A stretch of DNA of 64,000 bases from NCBI RefSeq assembly GCF_003337715.1, contig NZ_QPIX01000005.1, positions 124,001 through 188,000 on the forward strand, given 5' to 3'. Position numbers and translations under genes: made by a program. The DNA is from Ciceribacter lividus (lineage in GTDB: Bacteria; Pseudomonadota; Alphaproteobacteria; Rhizobiales; Rhizobiaceae). Below are positions 36,697 to 47,640 of the stretch, piece by piece (position 1 is the first letter of the stretch; each line of letters begins with the position of its first letter). Under the pieces are notes generated by a model, which was given only the letters and a program-made list of their open reading frames with translations, did not search any database and was not told the origin of the DNA.

Positions 36697-37623
36697 ATGA
36701 CCGAGATCACTGCTGCAATGGTGAAGGAACTGCGCGAAAAGAGCGGCGCAGGCATGATGGATTGCAAGAAGGCGCTCGCCGAGACCAACGGCGACATGGA
36801 AGCCGCCATCGACTGGCTGCGCGCCAAGGGCATCGCGAAGGCCGACAAGAAGTCCGGCCGTACCGCAGCGGAAGGTCTCGTCGGCATCGCCAGCGCCGGC
36901 ACCAAGGCCGTCGTCGTCGAAATCAACTCCGAGACCGACTTCGTCGCCCGCAACGACGCCTTCCAGGACCTCGTTCGCGGCGTTGCCGGCGTTGCGCTTT
37001 CGACCGACGGTTCGGTTGACGCGATTGCCGCCGCCACCTACCCGGCAACCGGCAAGTCCGTCGCCGAAAGCTTGAAGGACGCGATCGCCACCATCGGCGA
37101 AAACATGACGCTGCGTCGCGCGACCCTGCTCTCGGTCGAAGACGGCGTCGTCGCCACCTACATCCACAACGCAGTCGCCGACGGTCTCGGCAAGCTCGGC
37201 GTGCTGGTCGCGCTGAAGTCGACCGGCAACAAGGACGCGCTGAACGCCATCGGCCGCCAGGTCGCCATGCACATCGCCGCCACCAATCCGCTCGCCATCC
37301 GAGCCGAGGAAGTCGACGCGGCTGTCGCCGAACGCGAACGCAACGTCTTCATCGAGCAGTCGCGCGCTTCCGGCAAGCCGGACAACATCATCGAGAAGAT
37401 GGTCGAAGGCCGCATGCGCAAGTTCTTCGAAGAAGTTGCGCTGCTCTCGCAGGCCTTCGTCATCAATCCCGACCTGACGGTCGGCGCTGCGATCAAGGAA
37501 GCCGAGAAGGAAGTCGGCGCTCCGATCGAAGTTACCGGCATGGCTCGTCTTCTGCTCGGCGAAGGCGTCGAGAAGGAAGCGACCGACTTCGCCGCCGAAG
37601 TCGCAGCCGCCGCCAAGGGCTGA
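36697..37623 (+). CDS. tsf: Elongation factor Ts
   Basis: The 308-residue guanine-nucleotide exchange factor for EF-Tu. It has the N-terminal UBA-like domain ([21 protein letters not shown]), the core with [12 protein letters not shown] and the C-terminal [22 protein letters not shown] end. ATG 36697 follows AAGAGG. The 264-base rpsB-tsf gap has a short hairpin (gtgatg/catcac, 36579-36600) and no gene. Confidence 0.98.
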   Translation: MTEITAAMVKELREKSGAGMMDCKKALAETNGDMEAAIDWLRAKGIAKADKKSGRTAAEGLVGIASAGTKAVVVEINSETDFVARNDAFQDLVRGVAGVALSTDGSVDAIAAATYPATGKSVAESLKDAIATIGENMTLRRATLLSVEDGVVATYIHNAVADGLGKLGVLVALKSTGNKDALNAIGRQVAMHIAATNPLAIRAEEVDAAVAERERNVFIEQSRASGKPDNIIEKMVEGRMRKFFEEVALLSQAFVINPDLTVGAAIKEAEKEVGAPIEVTGMARLLLGEGVEKEATDFAAEVAAAAKG

Positions 37624-37654
37624 TCGGCGCTTTCGTCCTTCATTGGAAAAACAT

Positions 37655-37680
37655 GGGCATCGCGTGACAACGCGATGCCC
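37655..37680. terminator. Hairpin between tsf and pyrH
   Basis: A perfect 11-bp stem (37655-37665 with 37670-37680) with a 4-base loop, 31 bases after the tsf stop. The tail is T-poor, so it may attenuate or stabilise rather than fully terminate. Confidence 0.6.
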
Positions 37681-37717
37681 TTCGTGTATCCGGCATCTAG
37701 TCATTCAAGGAGCGATC

Positions 37718-38440
37718 ATGTCTTCCGCACCTCTCTATAAACGCGTTCTTCTGAAGGCCTCCGGGGAAGCCCTGATGGGCAGCCAGGGTTTTGGTATCGA
37801 CGTGGCGGTCGCGGACCGTATCGCCTCCGATATCGCCGAAGCGCGGGCCATGGGTGTGGAGGTCGGCGTCGTGGTCGGCGGGGGCAACATCTTCCGTGGT
37901 GTCGCGGTGGCCTCCAAGGGCGGAGACCGGGTGACCGGCGACCACATGGGCATGCTCGCGACCGTCATCAACGCTCTGGCGCTCGCAACCTCGCTGCGCA
38001 AGCTCGACATCGACACGGTGGTGCTCTCGGCCATCGCCATGCCCGAAATCTGCGAAAGCTTCTCGCAGCGCGCGACGCTCTATCACCTGTCGCTCGGTCG
38101 CGTCGTGATCTTCGCGGGCGGCACGGGCAACCCCTTCTTCACGACCGACTCGGCTGCGGCGCTTCGTGCCGCCGAGATGGGCGCCGAGGCGATCTTCAAG
38201 GGAACCCAGGTGGATGGCATCTATTCGGCCGATCCGAAGAAGGATCCGACCGCCACCCGCTTTGAAAAGCTCACCCACGACGAGGTTCTGCAGAAGGGCC
38301 TTGCGGTGATGGACGTCGCCGCCGTCGCGCTGGCGCGCGAGAACCACATTCCGATCATCGTCTTCTCCATCCACGAAAAGGGCGGGTTCCGTGACATCCT
38401 CGCCGGTGGCGGCAGGAAGACGGTCGTTTCCGACACCTGA
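37718..38440 (+). CDS. pyrH: Uridylate kinase
   Basis: Phosphorylates UMP to UDP. The 240 residues show the amino-acid kinase fold: YKRVLLKASGEALMG, VVVGGGNIFRG, the TDSAAALRAAEMGAEAI segment and GTQVDGIYSADPKKDP. ATG 37718 follows AAGGAG. The earlier in-frame start at 37643 crosses the hairpin region and lacks conservation. Confidence 0.97.
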   Translation: MSSAPLYKRVLLKASGEALMGSQGFGIDVAVADRIASDIAEARAMGVEVGVVVGGGNIFRGVAVASKGGDRVTGDHMGMLATVINALALATSLRKLDIDTVVLSAIAMPEICESFSQRATLYHLSLGRVVIFAGGTGNPFFTTDSAAALRAAEMGAEAIFKGTQVDGIYSADPKKDPTATRFEKLTHDEVLQKGLAVMDVAAVALARENHIPIIVFSIHEKGGFRDILAGGGRKTVVSDT

Positions 38441-38497
38441 AACGCCGGGGCATTCTTTCTCCAGGCCGCCGGCCATATCGACTACAGGAGTATCATC

Positions 38498-39058
38498 ATG
38501 ACTGCAGAGGTTGATCTCAACGATCTGAAGCGCCGAATGGAAGGCGCGATCAACGCGTTCAAGCACGACATAGCGTCGCTGCGCACCGGCCGCGCTTCGT
38601 CCAACCTGCTCGACCCGGTTCAGGTGGAAGCCTACGGCTCGCGGGTGCCCCTCAACCAGGTGGCCAACATCACCGTCCCGGAGCCGCGCATGCTCGGCGT
38701 ATCCATCTGGGACAAGTCGATGGTCGGCGCGGTCGACCGGGCGATCCGCGAATCGAATCTCGGCCTCAATCCGATCATCGACGGTCAGAACCTGCGCATT
38801 CCGCTGCCGGAACTGAACGAGGAACGCCGCAAGTCTCTGGTCAAGATCGCCCACGATTATGCGGAGAAGGCGAAGGTCGCCGTTCGCCACGTGCGTCGCG
38901 ACGGTATGGACGGCCTTAAAAAGGCCGAGAAGGACGGCGTTATCGGTCAGGACGAGAGCCGTGCGCAGTCGGACAAGGTGCAAAAGATGACCGACGATAC
39001 TATTTCTGAGGTCGACCGCTTGCTCGCGGAGAAGGAAAAGGAAATCATGCAGGTCTGA
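38498..39058 (+). CDS. frr: Ribosome recycling factor
   Basis: A 186-residue two-domain [23 protein letters not shown] at the start, [19 protein letters not shown] and the C-terminal helix [17 protein letters not shown]. It splits post-termination ribosomes with EF-G. It is 57 bases after pyrH and 52 before uppS. Confidence 0.98.
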   Translation: MTAEVDLNDLKRRMEGAINAFKHDIASLRTGRASSNLLDPVQVEAYGSRVPLNQVANITVPEPRMLGVSIWDKSMVGAVDRAIRESNLGLNPIIDGQNLRIPLPELNEERRKSLVKIAHDYAEKAKVAVRHVRRDGMDGLKKAEKDGVIGQDESRAQSDKVQKMTDDTISEVDRLLAEKEKEIMQV

Positions 39059-39110
39059 GGACGCCGGGCGCGTCCCTTGTCGTCCTGCCGAACGGAGAAC
39101 CGGATCGAAC

Positions 39111-39854
39111 ATGTCCATATCCGAGAGCCGCGCTGCCCCGCAGCATGTTGCGATCATCATGGATGGCAACGGCCGTTGGGCAAACGCGCGCGGCCTGCCG
39201 CGGGCGGTCGGTCACCGCAAGGGGGTCGAAGCAGTCCGGGAGGTCGTTCAGGCAGCCGCCGACGCGGAGATCAAGTACCTGACCCTCTTCGCCTTTTCAT
39301 CGGAGAACTGGCGGCGCCCTCAGGCCGAGGTCAATGATCTGTTCGGGCTTCTGAAGACCTTCGTCCAGCGCGACCTTGCGGAACTTCATCGCAAGGGCGT
39401 CCGCATCAGGGTGATCGGCGACCGCGTGCACCTGCGCGACGACATCCGCCTGCTCCTGCTCGAGGCGGAAGAGACGACGCGCGCCAATGGTGCGCTGACC
39501 TTGATCATCGCGTTCAACTACGGCTCCCGCGACGAGATCGCGCGAGCCTGCGCAGGGATCGCGGCGGACGTCCAGGCCGGCCGCCTGCAGCCTTCGGAGA
39601 TCGACGCGCAGATGATCAACGACCGGCTGGATACCGCCGGCATTCCGGATCCGGACCTCGTTATCCGCACCAGCGGCGAGGAGCGGCTCTCCAATTTCCT
39701 GCTTTGGCAGGCGGCCTATGCGGAACTGATGTTCGTGCCGGAATACTGGCCCGATTTCACCCGCGAAATCTTCTTTTCGGCACTCGATCGCTATGCGGCG
39801 CGCGACCGGAGATTTGGCGGGCTGTCGGCCACGCCCGTGGCTGTGAGCTCGTAA
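39111..39854 (+). CDS. uppS: Undecaprenyl diphosphate synthase (isoprenyl transferase)
   Basis: A 247-residue cis-prenyltransferase that makes the C55 carrier lipid. The catalytic [11 protein letters not shown] (D18) and [12 protein letters not shown] lie at the start, with the [14 protein letters not shown] and [19 protein letters not shown] motifs following. The stop is two bases before the cdsA start. Confidence 0.97.
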   Translation: MSISESRAAPQHVAIIMDGNGRWANARGLPRAVGHRKGVEAVREVVQAAADAEIKYLTLFAFSSENWRRPQAEVNDLFGLLKTFVQRDLAELHRKGVRIRVIGDRVHLRDDIRLLLLEAEETTRANGALTLIIAFNYGSRDEIARACAGIAADVQAGRLQPSEIDAQMINDRLDTAGIPDPDLVIRTSGEERLSNFLLWQAAYAELMFVPEYWPDFTREIFFSALDRYAARDRRFGGLSATPVAVSS

Positions 39855-39856
39855 CG

Positions 39857-40690
39857 ATGGCCCAAGAACTCCGTCTTCGCATTTATTCGGCAATCGTCCT
39901 TGCCGCGATCGTGCTCGCCGCGACCTGGATCGGAGGTCTGGCGTTTCGCATCGTCGCCTCGGTGATCGGCCTGCTCGTCTATCACGAGTGGTCGATGATA
40001 ACAGGGCTCGCAGAAAAGAGCGTGCGCGGCAATGCCTGGGGATGGTTTTCCGTCCTGGCCGTGATCGCGACGTTACTGCTGACTTCGGGCGAGATGACGG
40101 TTCCGCTCTTCGCCGGTCTGGTGCTGACGGCGGCACTGCCGGCAATCGCAGGGCGCTGGAGCTGGTGGCAGCCCGGCGGCATCTTCTATGCGGGCCTGAG
40201 CGCGATCTCGCTTTCGGCGATCCGCGGCGAGGATTCGCTGGGCTTCACGGCCATGCTCTTCGTCTTCGCGGTCGTCTGGGGTACGGATATCCTCGCCTAT
40301 TTCGTCGGCCGGGCGCTCGGCGGACCGAAGCTCGCGCCCAAGATATCACCCGGCAAGACGTGGTCCGGTGCCATTGGCGGCACGGTTGCGGGTGTTGTTG
40401 GTGGGATTGCCGTCGCGCTCGCCTATTTCCAGAGCGTCGCGCTGTGGGTCCCGGCCGTCGCCTTTGCGCTCTCGGTGTCGAGCCAGATCGGGGATCTCTT
40501 CGAGTCCTTCATAAAGCGTCGCTTCGGCGTGAAGGACTCCGGACGGATCATTCCGGGACACGGCGGCATCATGGACCGCGTCGACGGACTTGTTTTTGCC
40601 TGTTTTTCGGCTTTCCTTCTGGCTGTCGGCTATTCGGCCGTCACCGGCGCCGGAATAGAATCGCTCGGCGGCTTCCTGCTCGGCCTCTGA
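39857..40690 (+). CDS. cdsA: Phosphatidate cytidylyltransferase
   Basis: A 277-residue inner-membrane CDP-diacylglycerol synthase with about seven hydrophobic segments and the complete family signature near the C-terminus: SFIKRRFGVKDSGRIIPGHG followed by GIMDRVD. ATG 39857 is two bases after uppS, suggesting coupling. Confidence 0.96.
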   Translation: MAQELRLRIYSAIVLAAIVLAATWIGGLAFRIVASVIGLLVYHEWSMITGLAEKSVRGNAWGWFSVLAVIATLLLTSGEMTVPLFAGLVLTAALPAIAGRWSWWQPGGIFYAGLSAISLSAIRGEDSLGFTAMLFVFAVVWGTDILAYFVGRALGGPKLAPKISPGKTWSGAIGGTVAGVVGGIAVALAYFQSVALWVPAVAFALSVSSQIGDLFESFIKRRFGVKDSGRIIPGHGGIMDRVDGLVFACFSAFLLAVGYSAVTGAGIESLGGFLLGL

Positions 40691-40714
40691 CGCAAACCAT
40701 CAAAGGGAGCGGAA

Positions 40715-41845
40715 ATGGATCAGATCACGGCGTTTTTCGGGTTCCTCACGGGCTATATCCTGCCCTATGTGATCATCCTCTCGCTGCTCGTCTTCGTGCA
40801 TGAGATGGGGCACTATCTGGCCGGGCGCTGGTCCGGCATCCGCATTCTCGCCTTTTCCGTCGGCTTCGGACCGGAGCTCGTGGGCTTCACCGACAAGCAT
40901 GGCACGCGCTGGAAGATTTCCGCGATCCCGCTCGGCGGCTATGTTCGCTTCTTCGGCGATGCGGACGCGGCAAGCCGTCCGGGCGGCGAACTGGAAGGCC
41001 TGAGCCCGGCGGAGCGCGAACAGACGCTCGCCGGTGCGCGGCTGTGGAAACGGGCGGTCACCGTCGCCGCCGGTCCGATCGCCAACTTCGTTCTCGCGAT
41101 CGTCATCTTTGCGGCGATCTTCGGCGCCTACGGCAAGCCGGTTGCCGATCCCGTGGTCGCCGAGGTCAAGGCAGAGAGCGCAGCCGAGGCGGCGGGTGTC
41201 AAGCCGGGCGACCTGCTGATCGCGCTCGACGGTTCCAAGGTGGAGACGTTTGATGACGTTGTCCGTTACATCACCATGCGGCCGGAAATCCCGGTCGTCG
41301 TGACCGTCAAGCGTGGCGAGAGTCTCCTCGATCTCGACATGGTGCCGCGCCGGACGGTTACGACCGACCGCTTCGGCAACAAGATGGAAGTCGGCCAGAT
41401 CGGCATCGTCACCAACAAGGACAGCGGCAATTTCCGCATCGAGCCGCTGTCGCCGCTGCAGGCCGTGGGCGAGGGCTTCCGCCAGACCTGGCACATCGTC
41501 ACCGGAACTGTCGACTATATCGCCAACATGTTCGCGGGGCGGATGAATGCCGATCAGCTCGGCGGGCCGGTGAGGGTCGTGCAGGCGTCCGGCCAGATGG
41601 CCTCTCTCGGCGTTCTGGCGCTCCTCAATCTTGCGGCTGTGTTGTCCGTTTCTCTTGGACTGTTGAATTTGATGCCAGTTCCGGTCCTTGACGGAGGCCA
41701 TCTTGTGCTCTACGCGCTTGAGGCCCTGCGCGGGAAACCGGTCGGGGCGGCGGCTCAGGAAATTGCCTTCCGGATCGGTCTGGCGATGATCCTGTCGCTG
41801 ATGGTTTTCGCGACGTGGAACGACATCAGCCGGCTGATCGGATGA
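40715..41845 (+). CDS. rseP: RIP metalloprotease RseP (site-2 protease)
   Basis: A 376-residue intramembrane zinc protease. The HEMGH motif is in the first membrane helix (LLVFVHEMGHYLAGR), a PDZ domain lies at about residues 130-200 (AAGVKPGDLLIALDG), and the C-terminal membrane segment has NLMPVPVLDGGHLV with the third ligand. It would cleave anti-sigma factors or signal-peptide remnants. It lies between cdsA and bamA in a conserved order. Confidence 0.96.
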   Translation: MDQITAFFGFLTGYILPYVIILSLLVFVHEMGHYLAGRWSGIRILAFSVGFGPELVGFTDKHGTRWKISAIPLGGYVRFFGDADAASRPGGELEGLSPAEREQTLAGARLWKRAVTVAAGPIANFVLAIVIFAAIFGAYGKPVADPVVAEVKAESAAEAAGVKPGDLLIALDGSKVETFDDVVRYITMRPEIPVVVTVKRGESLLDLDMVPRRTVTTDRFGNKMEVGQIGIVTNKDSGNFRIEPLSPLQAVGEGFRQTWHIVTGTVDYIANMFAGRMNADQLGGPVRVVQASGQMASLGVLALLNLAAVLSVSLGLLNLMPVPVLDGGHLVLYALEALRGKPVGAAAQEIAFRIGLAMILSLMVFATWNDISRLIG

Positions 41846-42038
41846 GGCCGTCTTGAAAGGTAAGATACAATTTGTTTACGATGTTTCAAACTCGTAGTGG
41901 CGATTGGGTCACGGATACAAACGAAGTAAATAGAAATTAACGTCCACACTTGCTTGTAGGGTAAAACCCGTTAAAACCACTCACGGGCCGGAGTCGGCAT
42001 ACGGCTGCGGGACATTGGGAAGAAGGTTGGAAATACAC

Positions 42039-44369
42039 ATGAAGGCTGGTTCAAAGTTTTTGAACGCAGTATCGGCGGTCGCTCTGTCTGCTGGTGTTGT
42101 TTCATCTGGCGCAGGCGTTGCCTTTTTCGCATCGGCGGTTGTTGCCGAAGCGGCGGTTATTCAGCGTATCGATGTCCGGGGTGCCCAGCGGGTCGGCGTC
42201 GAGGCCGTGCGTTCCAACATCACCATCAAGCCGGGCAAGAGCTTCTCGAATGCGGATATCGATGAGTCCGTGAAGCGCCTTTACGAGACCGGCTTCTTCT
42301 CGGATGTCCGGATTTCCGTTTCCGGCGGCACGCTTGTGGTTTCCGTCGTGGAAAACAAGCTGGTCAATCAGGTGGTCTTTAACGGCAACCGAAAGATCAA
42401 GGACGACAAGCTGCAGACGGTCGTGCAGACCCAGTCGCTCGGCCCCTACAGCGAGAGCCTGATCGCAGCCGACATCCAGCGCATCAAGGAAGCCTATTCC
42501 GCGATCGGTCGCAGCGACGTCGAAGTGACGACCCAGGTCGCCGAAGTCGGCGAGGGGCGCGTCAATCTCGCCTTCGTGATCAATGAGGGTGAGCGCACCA
42601 AGATTTCCCAGATCAACTTCGTTGGCAATCAGGCCTATAGTGACGGTCGCCTTGCGTCTGTCATCCAGACGAAGCGTTCGAACATGCTGTCGTTCCTGAC
42701 ACGTCGCGACGTCTACAATGAGGACAAGCTGCGCGCCGACGAAGAGGCGTTGCGCCAGTTCTACTACAATCACGGTTATGCCGACTTCCGTGTCGTTTCC
42801 TCCGATGTGTCTCTGAACGAGGCAGGCAACGAGTACACGATTACGCTGACGGTCGATGAAGGTGAGCGCTACAAGTTCGGCGACATCAAGGTTGAATCGA
42901 CCGTCGAAGGCGTCGATGGCGAAGAGCTGAAGCGCTACGTCGAGTCGCGTGCCGGCGATACCTACAGCGCCAAGGATGTTCAGAAGTCGATGGAAGCGAT
43001 CTCGCGTCGCGTCTCGTCGGCAGGCTATCCGTTTGCTCGCGTCGTTCCGCGCGGCGACCGCAATTTCGAAAACAACACGATCGGCGTGACCTATCTCGTC
43101 GATCAGGGCGAGCGTGCCTACGTTGAGCGCATCGAGATCCGCGGCAACACCCGGACGCGTGACTACGTCATCCGCCGCGAGTTCGACATCAGTGAAGGCG
43201 ATGCCTTCAACCAGGAAACCATCTCGGCGGCCAAGCGTCGTCTCGAGGCGCTCGGATACTTCACGACGGTCAATATCTCGACCGCGCCGGGCAGCGCTCC
43301 CGACCGCGTCGTCGTCGTCGTGGAGGTCGAAGATCAGCCGACCGGTTCGTTCGGGGTCGGCGCCGGCTACTCGGTCGGTGGTGACGGGTTCGTCCTGGAA
43401 GCGTCGATCGAAGAAAAGAACTTCCTCGGTCGCGGCCAGTTCATCCGTTTGGCGGCTGGCGGCGGTTTCCAGAATGCTCGCAGCTACAACTTCTCCTTCA
43501 CGGAGCCGTACTTCCTCGGTTACCGTCTGGCGGCCGGTTTCGATCTCTTCAAGAGCTCGACGAGCAGCAACGATCACTACGATTACGACGAGAAGGGCGG
43601 TACCGTCCGTGTTACTGCGCCGATCACCGAAGATCTGGCGACGACGCTGAAGTACACCTACAAGGAGATTGACTACAGCTCAAGCGGCACTGACTACGCC
43701 GCCTTGTCGCAGCCCTATAAGGATCTGGTGGACGGCAGCCCGTGGAAGCAGTCGATCATCGGCAATACCTGGGTCTACAACACCCTGGACGACCGCATCA
43801 TCGCGCGTGAAGGCATGTACCTGAACGTCACGCAGGAATATGCGGGCCTCGGTGGCGATTCCGACTTCTACAAGATCTACGGCCGCTTCCGTTATTTCCA
43901 CAGCCTGTCCGATGAGCTCGACATCATCGGCTCCGTTTCGCTGGCTGGTGGCCACGTGGTTTCGACCAACGGATCGCTCAAGGTCTTCGATCAGTTCATG
44001 ATCGGCGGCAAGGATCTGCGTGGCTTCGAAAGCAGCGGTATCGGCCCGCGCATGGCAAATGGCGATGCGCTCGGCGGCACGACCTACTTCACGGCTTCGG
44101 CTGAGGCGAGCTTCCCGATGCCGGGCATCCCGCAGGACTTCAACCTGCGCGGCGCGGTCTTTGCCGATGCCGGTACGCTTTACGGCAATGACGTCGCCAA
44201 CAGCGCTGGTGCAGTTGGCACGGACATGTCGTGGCGCGCCTCCGTCGGCGCCGGCATCGTCTGGGTGTCGCCCTTTGGTCCGCTGCGCTTCGACTATGCT
44301 GTCCCGGTCGTCAAGGAAGACTTCGACAAGGTTCAGAACTTCCGCTTCAGCATGGCGAACCAGTTCTGA
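42039..44369 (+). CDS. bamA: Outer-membrane protein assembly factor BamA
   Basis: A 776-residue outer-membrane protein with signal peptide MKAGSKFLNAVSAVALSAGV and onward to AEA, five POTRA domains (residues about 45-430) and a C-terminal Omp85 barrel (KVFDQFMIGGKDLRGFESSG; final FRFSMANQF with terminal Phe). It inserts beta-barrel proteins. ATG 42039 follows GAAGGTTGG. The 193-base upstream gap has an imperfect palindrome (about 41876-41898). Confidence 0.97.
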   Translation: MKAGSKFLNAVSAVALSAGVVSSGAGVAFFASAVVAEAAVIQRIDVRGAQRVGVEAVRSNITIKPGKSFSNADIDESVKRLYETGFFSDVRISVSGGTLVVSVVENKLVNQVVFNGNRKIKDDKLQTVVQTQSLGPYSESLIAADIQRIKEAYSAIGRSDVEVTTQVAEVGEGRVNLAFVINEGERTKISQINFVGNQAYSDGRLASVIQTKRSNMLSFLTRRDVYNEDKLRADEEALRQFYYNHGYADFRVVSSDVSLNEAGNEYTITLTVDEGERYKFGDIKVESTVEGVDGEELKRYVESRAGDTYSAKDVQKSMEAISRRVSSAGYPFARVVPRGDRNFENNTIGVTYLVDQGERAYVERIEIRGNTRTRDYVIRREFDISEGDAFNQETISAAKRRLEALGYFTTVNISTAPGSAPDRVVVVVEVEDQPTGSFGVGAGYSVGGDGFVLEASIEEKNFLGRGQFIRLAAGGGFQNARSYNFSFTEPYFLGYRLAAGFDLFKSSTSSNDHYDYDEKGGTVRVTAPITEDLATTLKYTYKEIDYSSSGTDYAALSQPYKDLVDGSPWKQSIIGNTWVYNTLDDRIIAREGMYLNVTQEYAGLGGDSDFYKIYGRFRYFHSLSDELDIIGSVSLAGGHVVSTNGSLKVFDQFMIGGKDLRGFESSGIGPRMANGDALGGTTYFTASAEASFPMPGIPQDFNLRGAVFADAGTLYGNDVANSAGAVGTDMSWRASVGAGIVWVSPFGPLRFDYAVPVVKEDFDKVQNFRFSMANQF

Positions 44370-44419
44370 GTTGAGTGCTCCCGGACTGCAGGCAGTAATA
44401 CGTTCTGGGGCTATGGCTT

Positions 44420-45484
44420 ATGGAGCATGAGTATTTTTTTCCGCCCCATGATGGCATAAGCTTGGCTTCGTTGGCTGCGCAGATCGGGGCGGAACTCGAA
44501 AACGAGAATCACGCAGATCGACTGATCCACTCCGTTTCGCCCGTGTACCGGGCGAAACGGGGGCAGATTTGCTATATCCTCTCGCGCAAGAACCGCGAGG
44601 AACTGCAGACCTGCGAGGCCTCGGCGATCCTGTGTGACAAGGCGTTGCGTTCTCTCGTTCCTGATCACGTTCCGGTCCTGCTGACCAAGACGCCGCACAC
44701 CGCCTTTGCGATGGCAGGTTCCATCCTGCATCCGAAGGCGATGCGGCCGCTGATGACGGCTGAAAAGGCGGAGGGCATTTCGCCGGCTGCGTTCGTCGAT
44801 CCGACGGCAAGGCTTGAGCCGGGTGTCGTCGTCGAGCCGATGGCGGTGATCGGCGCTCACGTCGAGATCGGCAGTGGAACGCGGATCGGCGCCGGCGTGG
44901 TGGTCGGCGAGCATGTCCGCATCGGCCGGGAATGCTCGATCGCTTCCGGCGCGACCATTCTGGCGGCGCTGATCGGCAACAACGTCATTATCCACAACGG
45001 TGCCCGCATCGGTCAGGATGGTTTCGGCTATGCGCCGGGTCCGCGCGGCATGCTGAAGATCGTTCAGGTCGGGCGGGTCATCATTCAGGATCACGTCGAG
45101 ATCGGCGCGAACACGACAATTGATCGCGGCACGATGGATGACACCGTGATCGGCGAGGGTACGAAGATCGACAATCTCGTGCAGATCGGTCACAACGTGC
45201 GGATCGGCCGTCATTGCGGCATTGTGAGCCAGGTCGGCATTGCCGGCAGCGCGAAGATCGGCGACGGCGTGATGATCGGTGGTGCCTGTGGCGTCAACGG
45301 ACATATTACGATCGGCGACGGGGCACAGATCGCGGCGATGAGTGGCGTTCTGGCAGACGTGCCACCCGGCGAACGCTATGGCGGCGTGCCGGCTCGGCCG
45401 CTCAAGGATTATCTGCGCGAGGTGGCTGCGGCGCTCGGCCAGGCGGACAGCCGCGCAAAGGAGAAAGGGGGCAAGAATGACTGA
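44420..45484 (+). CDS. lpxD: UDP-3-O-(3-hydroxymyristoyl)glucosamine N-acyltransferase
   Basis: A 354-residue lipid A enzyme that adds the second acyl chain. The N-terminal uridine-binding domain (about 1-110, with [10 protein letters not shown]) is followed by a hexapeptide-repeat helix and the catalytic [19 protein letters not shown] 44420 is 50 bases after bamA. It overlaps fabZ by eight bases. Confidence 0.96.
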   Translation: MEHEYFFPPHDGISLASLAAQIGAELENENHADRLIHSVSPVYRAKRGQICYILSRKNREELQTCEASAILCDKALRSLVPDHVPVLLTKTPHTAFAMAGSILHPKAMRPLMTAEKAEGISPAAFVDPTARLEPGVVVEPMAVIGAHVEIGSGTRIGAGVVVGEHVRIGRECSIASGATILAALIGNNVIIHNGARIGQDGFGYAPGPRGMLKIVQVGRVIIQDHVEIGANTTIDRGTMDDTVIGEGTKIDNLVQIGHNVRIGRHCGIVSQVGIAGSAKIGDGVMIGGACGVNGHITIGDGAQIAAMSGVLADVPPGERYGGVPARPLKDYLREVAAALGQADSRAKEKGGKND

Positions 45485-45944
45485 AGACGCGAAGCCGACA
45501 TTGGGTTCGGCGGATATCCTCGAGATCATGAAGCTGTTGCCCCACCGCTATCCGTTCCTGCTCGTGGACCGGATCATCGAGATCGACGGCGACAATTCCG
45601 CGATCGGCATCAAGAACGTCACGGCGAACGAGCCACATTTCACCGGCCACTTCCCTGAGGCTCCGATCATGCCGGGCGTACTGCTCGTCGAGGGAATGGC
45701 CCAGACAGCGGGTGCGATCTGTGCGCGCAAGCAAGGCGAAGGTGGCAATCTCGTCTACTTCATGACGATCGACAACGCGCGCTTCCGTAAGCCTGTCGTT
45801 CCCGGTGACCGCGTCGAGTTCCACGTCGTGAAGCAGAAGCAGCGCGGCAACATCTGGAAGTTCCATTGCGAGGCAAAGGTCGACGGCGCGCTTGCAGCCG
45901 AGGCCGATATCGGCGCCATGATCATGCGCAAGGACGATAAATGA
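45477..45944 (+). CDS. fabZ: 3-hydroxyacyl-ACP dehydratase FabZ
   Basis: A 155-residue hotdog-fold dehydratase of fatty acid synthesis. The catalytic pattern is [14 protein letters not shown], then [19 protein letters not shown]. It overlaps lpxD by eight bases and lpxA by four, so all three are translationally coupled. ATG 45477 is preferred because the upstream frame lies inside lpxD. Confidence 0.97.
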   Translation: MTEDAKPTLGSADILEIMKLLPHRYPFLLVDRIIEIDGDNSAIGIKNVTANEPHFTGHFPEAPIMPGVLLVEGMAQTAGAICARKQGEGGNLVYFMTIDNARFRKPVVPGDRVEFHVVKQKQRGNIWKFHCEAKVDGALAAEADIGAMIMRKDDK

Positions 45945-46756
45945 GCGGTATCGCAGCAAGCGCCGTCATCCATCCGCTCGCGGTCGTCGAGGACGGTGCG
46001 GTTGTCGGCGAAAACGTGAAGATCGGGCCATTCTGCCATGTCGGCCCGAAGGTCACGCTCGGCGACGGATGCGAGCTGCTGTCGCATGTCTCAGTAACGG
46101 GGCTTACGACCATCGGTCGGAATGCGCGGATCTTTCCGTGCGCTGTCATTGGCGGCGAGCCGCAGAGCGTGCATCACGAGGGCGAGGAAACCACGCTCTC
46201 GATCGGCGACAACTGCACGATGCGCGAAGGCGTGACGATGAACGCCGGCACGGTCGGCGGTGGCGGCAAGACCATCGTCGGTAACAACAACCTGTTCCTC
46301 GCCAATTCGCATGTCGCCCATGACTGCAGGCTCGGCGATCACATCATCCTGTCGAACAACGTCATGCTGGCGGGGCACGTCACGGTCGAGGACCGGGTGA
46401 TCCTTGGCGGCGGATCGGCCGTGCACCAGTTCACCCGCATCGGTCGTCAGGCCTTCATCGGCGGGCTGTCGGCGGTCAGCTACGATGTCATTCCCTACGG
46501 CATGCTGAACGGCAATCCCGGCGTGCTCGGCGGTCTGAACGTTGTCGGCATGACGCGTGCAGGCGTCGAGCGCTCGGTGATCCACCGTGTTCGTCGCGCC
46601 TTCAAGCAGATCTTCGAAGGCGAAGGTTCGGCGCGCGCCAATGCCGCCGCCATTCGCGAGGAATACCTCGACTGCCCGCAGGTGATCGAGATCCTGGACT
46701 TCATCGCCGCCGAGAGTGACCGGGCGCTTTCCTCGCCCTTCCGCGGAAAGAACTGA
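45941..46756 (+). CDS. lpxA: UDP-N-acetylglucosamine acyltransferase
   Basis: First enzyme of lipid A synthesis. The 271-residue hexapeptide-repeat protein contains the catalytic histidine in [13 protein letters not shown] and [16 protein letters not shown], with a C-terminal helical domain ([15 protein letters not shown]). It begins ATGA at the fabZ stop. Confidence 0.97.
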   Translation: MSGIAASAVIHPLAVVEDGAVVGENVKIGPFCHVGPKVTLGDGCELLSHVSVTGLTTIGRNARIFPCAVIGGEPQSVHHEGEETTLSIGDNCTMREGVTMNAGTVGGGGKTIVGNNNLFLANSHVAHDCRLGDHIILSNNVMLAGHVTVEDRVILGGGSAVHQFTRIGRQAFIGGLSAVSYDVIPYGMLNGNPGVLGGLNVVGMTRAGVERSVIHRVRRAFKQIFEGEGSARANAAAIREEYLDCPQVIEILDFIAAESDRALSSPFRGKN

Positions 46757-46761
46757 CGGCG

Positions 46762-47640
46762 ATGTCCGCCCCTGCCGGAGAGCATGACGGTCGGCTGGCG
46801 ATCGTCGCCGGCAGCGGCATGCTTCCGCATTTCGTTGCCGAGGCGGCGCGCGAGGCGGGCGAGGACCCTTTCATCTTCCGGCTCAGCAACGAATCCGACC
46901 AGACCTGGGACGGTTTCGACAGTGCGGTGATCGGCGTCGGCGACATGGCCGGGCTTTCCCGTCTCGTGAAGGCGAAGGGTATCGGCCGCGTGGTGCTGTC
47001 CGGTGGTGTCAAGCGTCGTCCGGCCTTTCGCGAAATCCACGTCAATCTGCGCTCGCTGATGAAATTGCCGATGGCGGTGAAGACCCTGCTTGCGGGCGGC
47101 GACGACGCGGTCTTGAAGATGGTGATCGCGCTGATCGAGGCGCAAGGTTGCAAGGTCCTCGGGGCACACGAAATCGCGCCTGATCTCCTTGCCTCTACTG
47201 GCCCGCTCGGCAGCATCAAGCCTTCCGGCGACGACATGCGCGACATTGCGCGGGCCGCCGAAGCCGCGGAAGCGCTCGGAAGGCTGGACGTGGGGCAGGG
47301 CGCCGTCAGCGTCGGCGGCCGCATCGTGGCGCTGGAAGGCGTCGAGGGTACGGACGCCATGCTGGCACGCGTGGCCCGGCTTCGCTCGGAGGGCCGTATA
47401 TCGAGCTACCGCAAGGGCGTGCTTGTGAAGCTCTGCAAACCGCAGCAGGATATCCGGGCCGACTTGCCGGCAATCGGGCGTTCGACGGTGGAGAACGCCG
47501 CGAAGGCGGGGCTTGCCGGCATTGCCGTCGAGGCGGGTCGCGCTCTGATCATCGAACGAGCGGCGGTGCTGGAGGCTGCCGACGCCGCCGGTATCTTCGT
47601 CTGCGGGATTGATCTTGGTCTGCCGGGAGGACTGGTGTGA
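46762..47640 (+). CDS. lpxI: UDP-2,3-diacylglucosamine diphosphatase LpxI
   Basis: The 292-residue LpxI (DUF1009), which replaces LpxH in many alphaproteobacteria and forms lipid X. Matching segments are LAIVAGSGMLPHFVAEAARE, GVGDMAGLSRLVKAKGI and the C-terminal AGIAVEAGRALI. The catalytic aspartates lie in the C-terminal domain. ATG 46762 is five bases after lpxA, and its stop overlaps the lpxB start. Confidence 0.94.
   Translation: MSAPAGEHDGRLAIVAGSGMLPHFVAEAAREAGEDPFIFRLSNESDQTWDGFDSAVIGVGDMAGLSRLVKAKGIGRVVLSGGVKRRPAFREIHVNLRSLMKLPMAVKTLLAGGDDAVLKMVIALIEAQGCKVLGAHEIAPDLLASTGPLGSIKPSGDDMRDIARAAEAAEALGRLDVGQGAVSVGGRIVALEGVEGTDAMLARVARLRSEGRISSYRKGVLVKLCKPQQDIRADLPAIGRSTVENAAKAGLAGIAVEAGRALIIERAAVLEAADAAGIFVCGIDLGLPGGLV

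Noticed and set aside
41876..41898. Imperfect palindrome upstream of bamA as a defined operator
   Set aside because: It has one bulge, is AT-rich and cannot be matched to a known regulator, so it is mentioned only with bamA.
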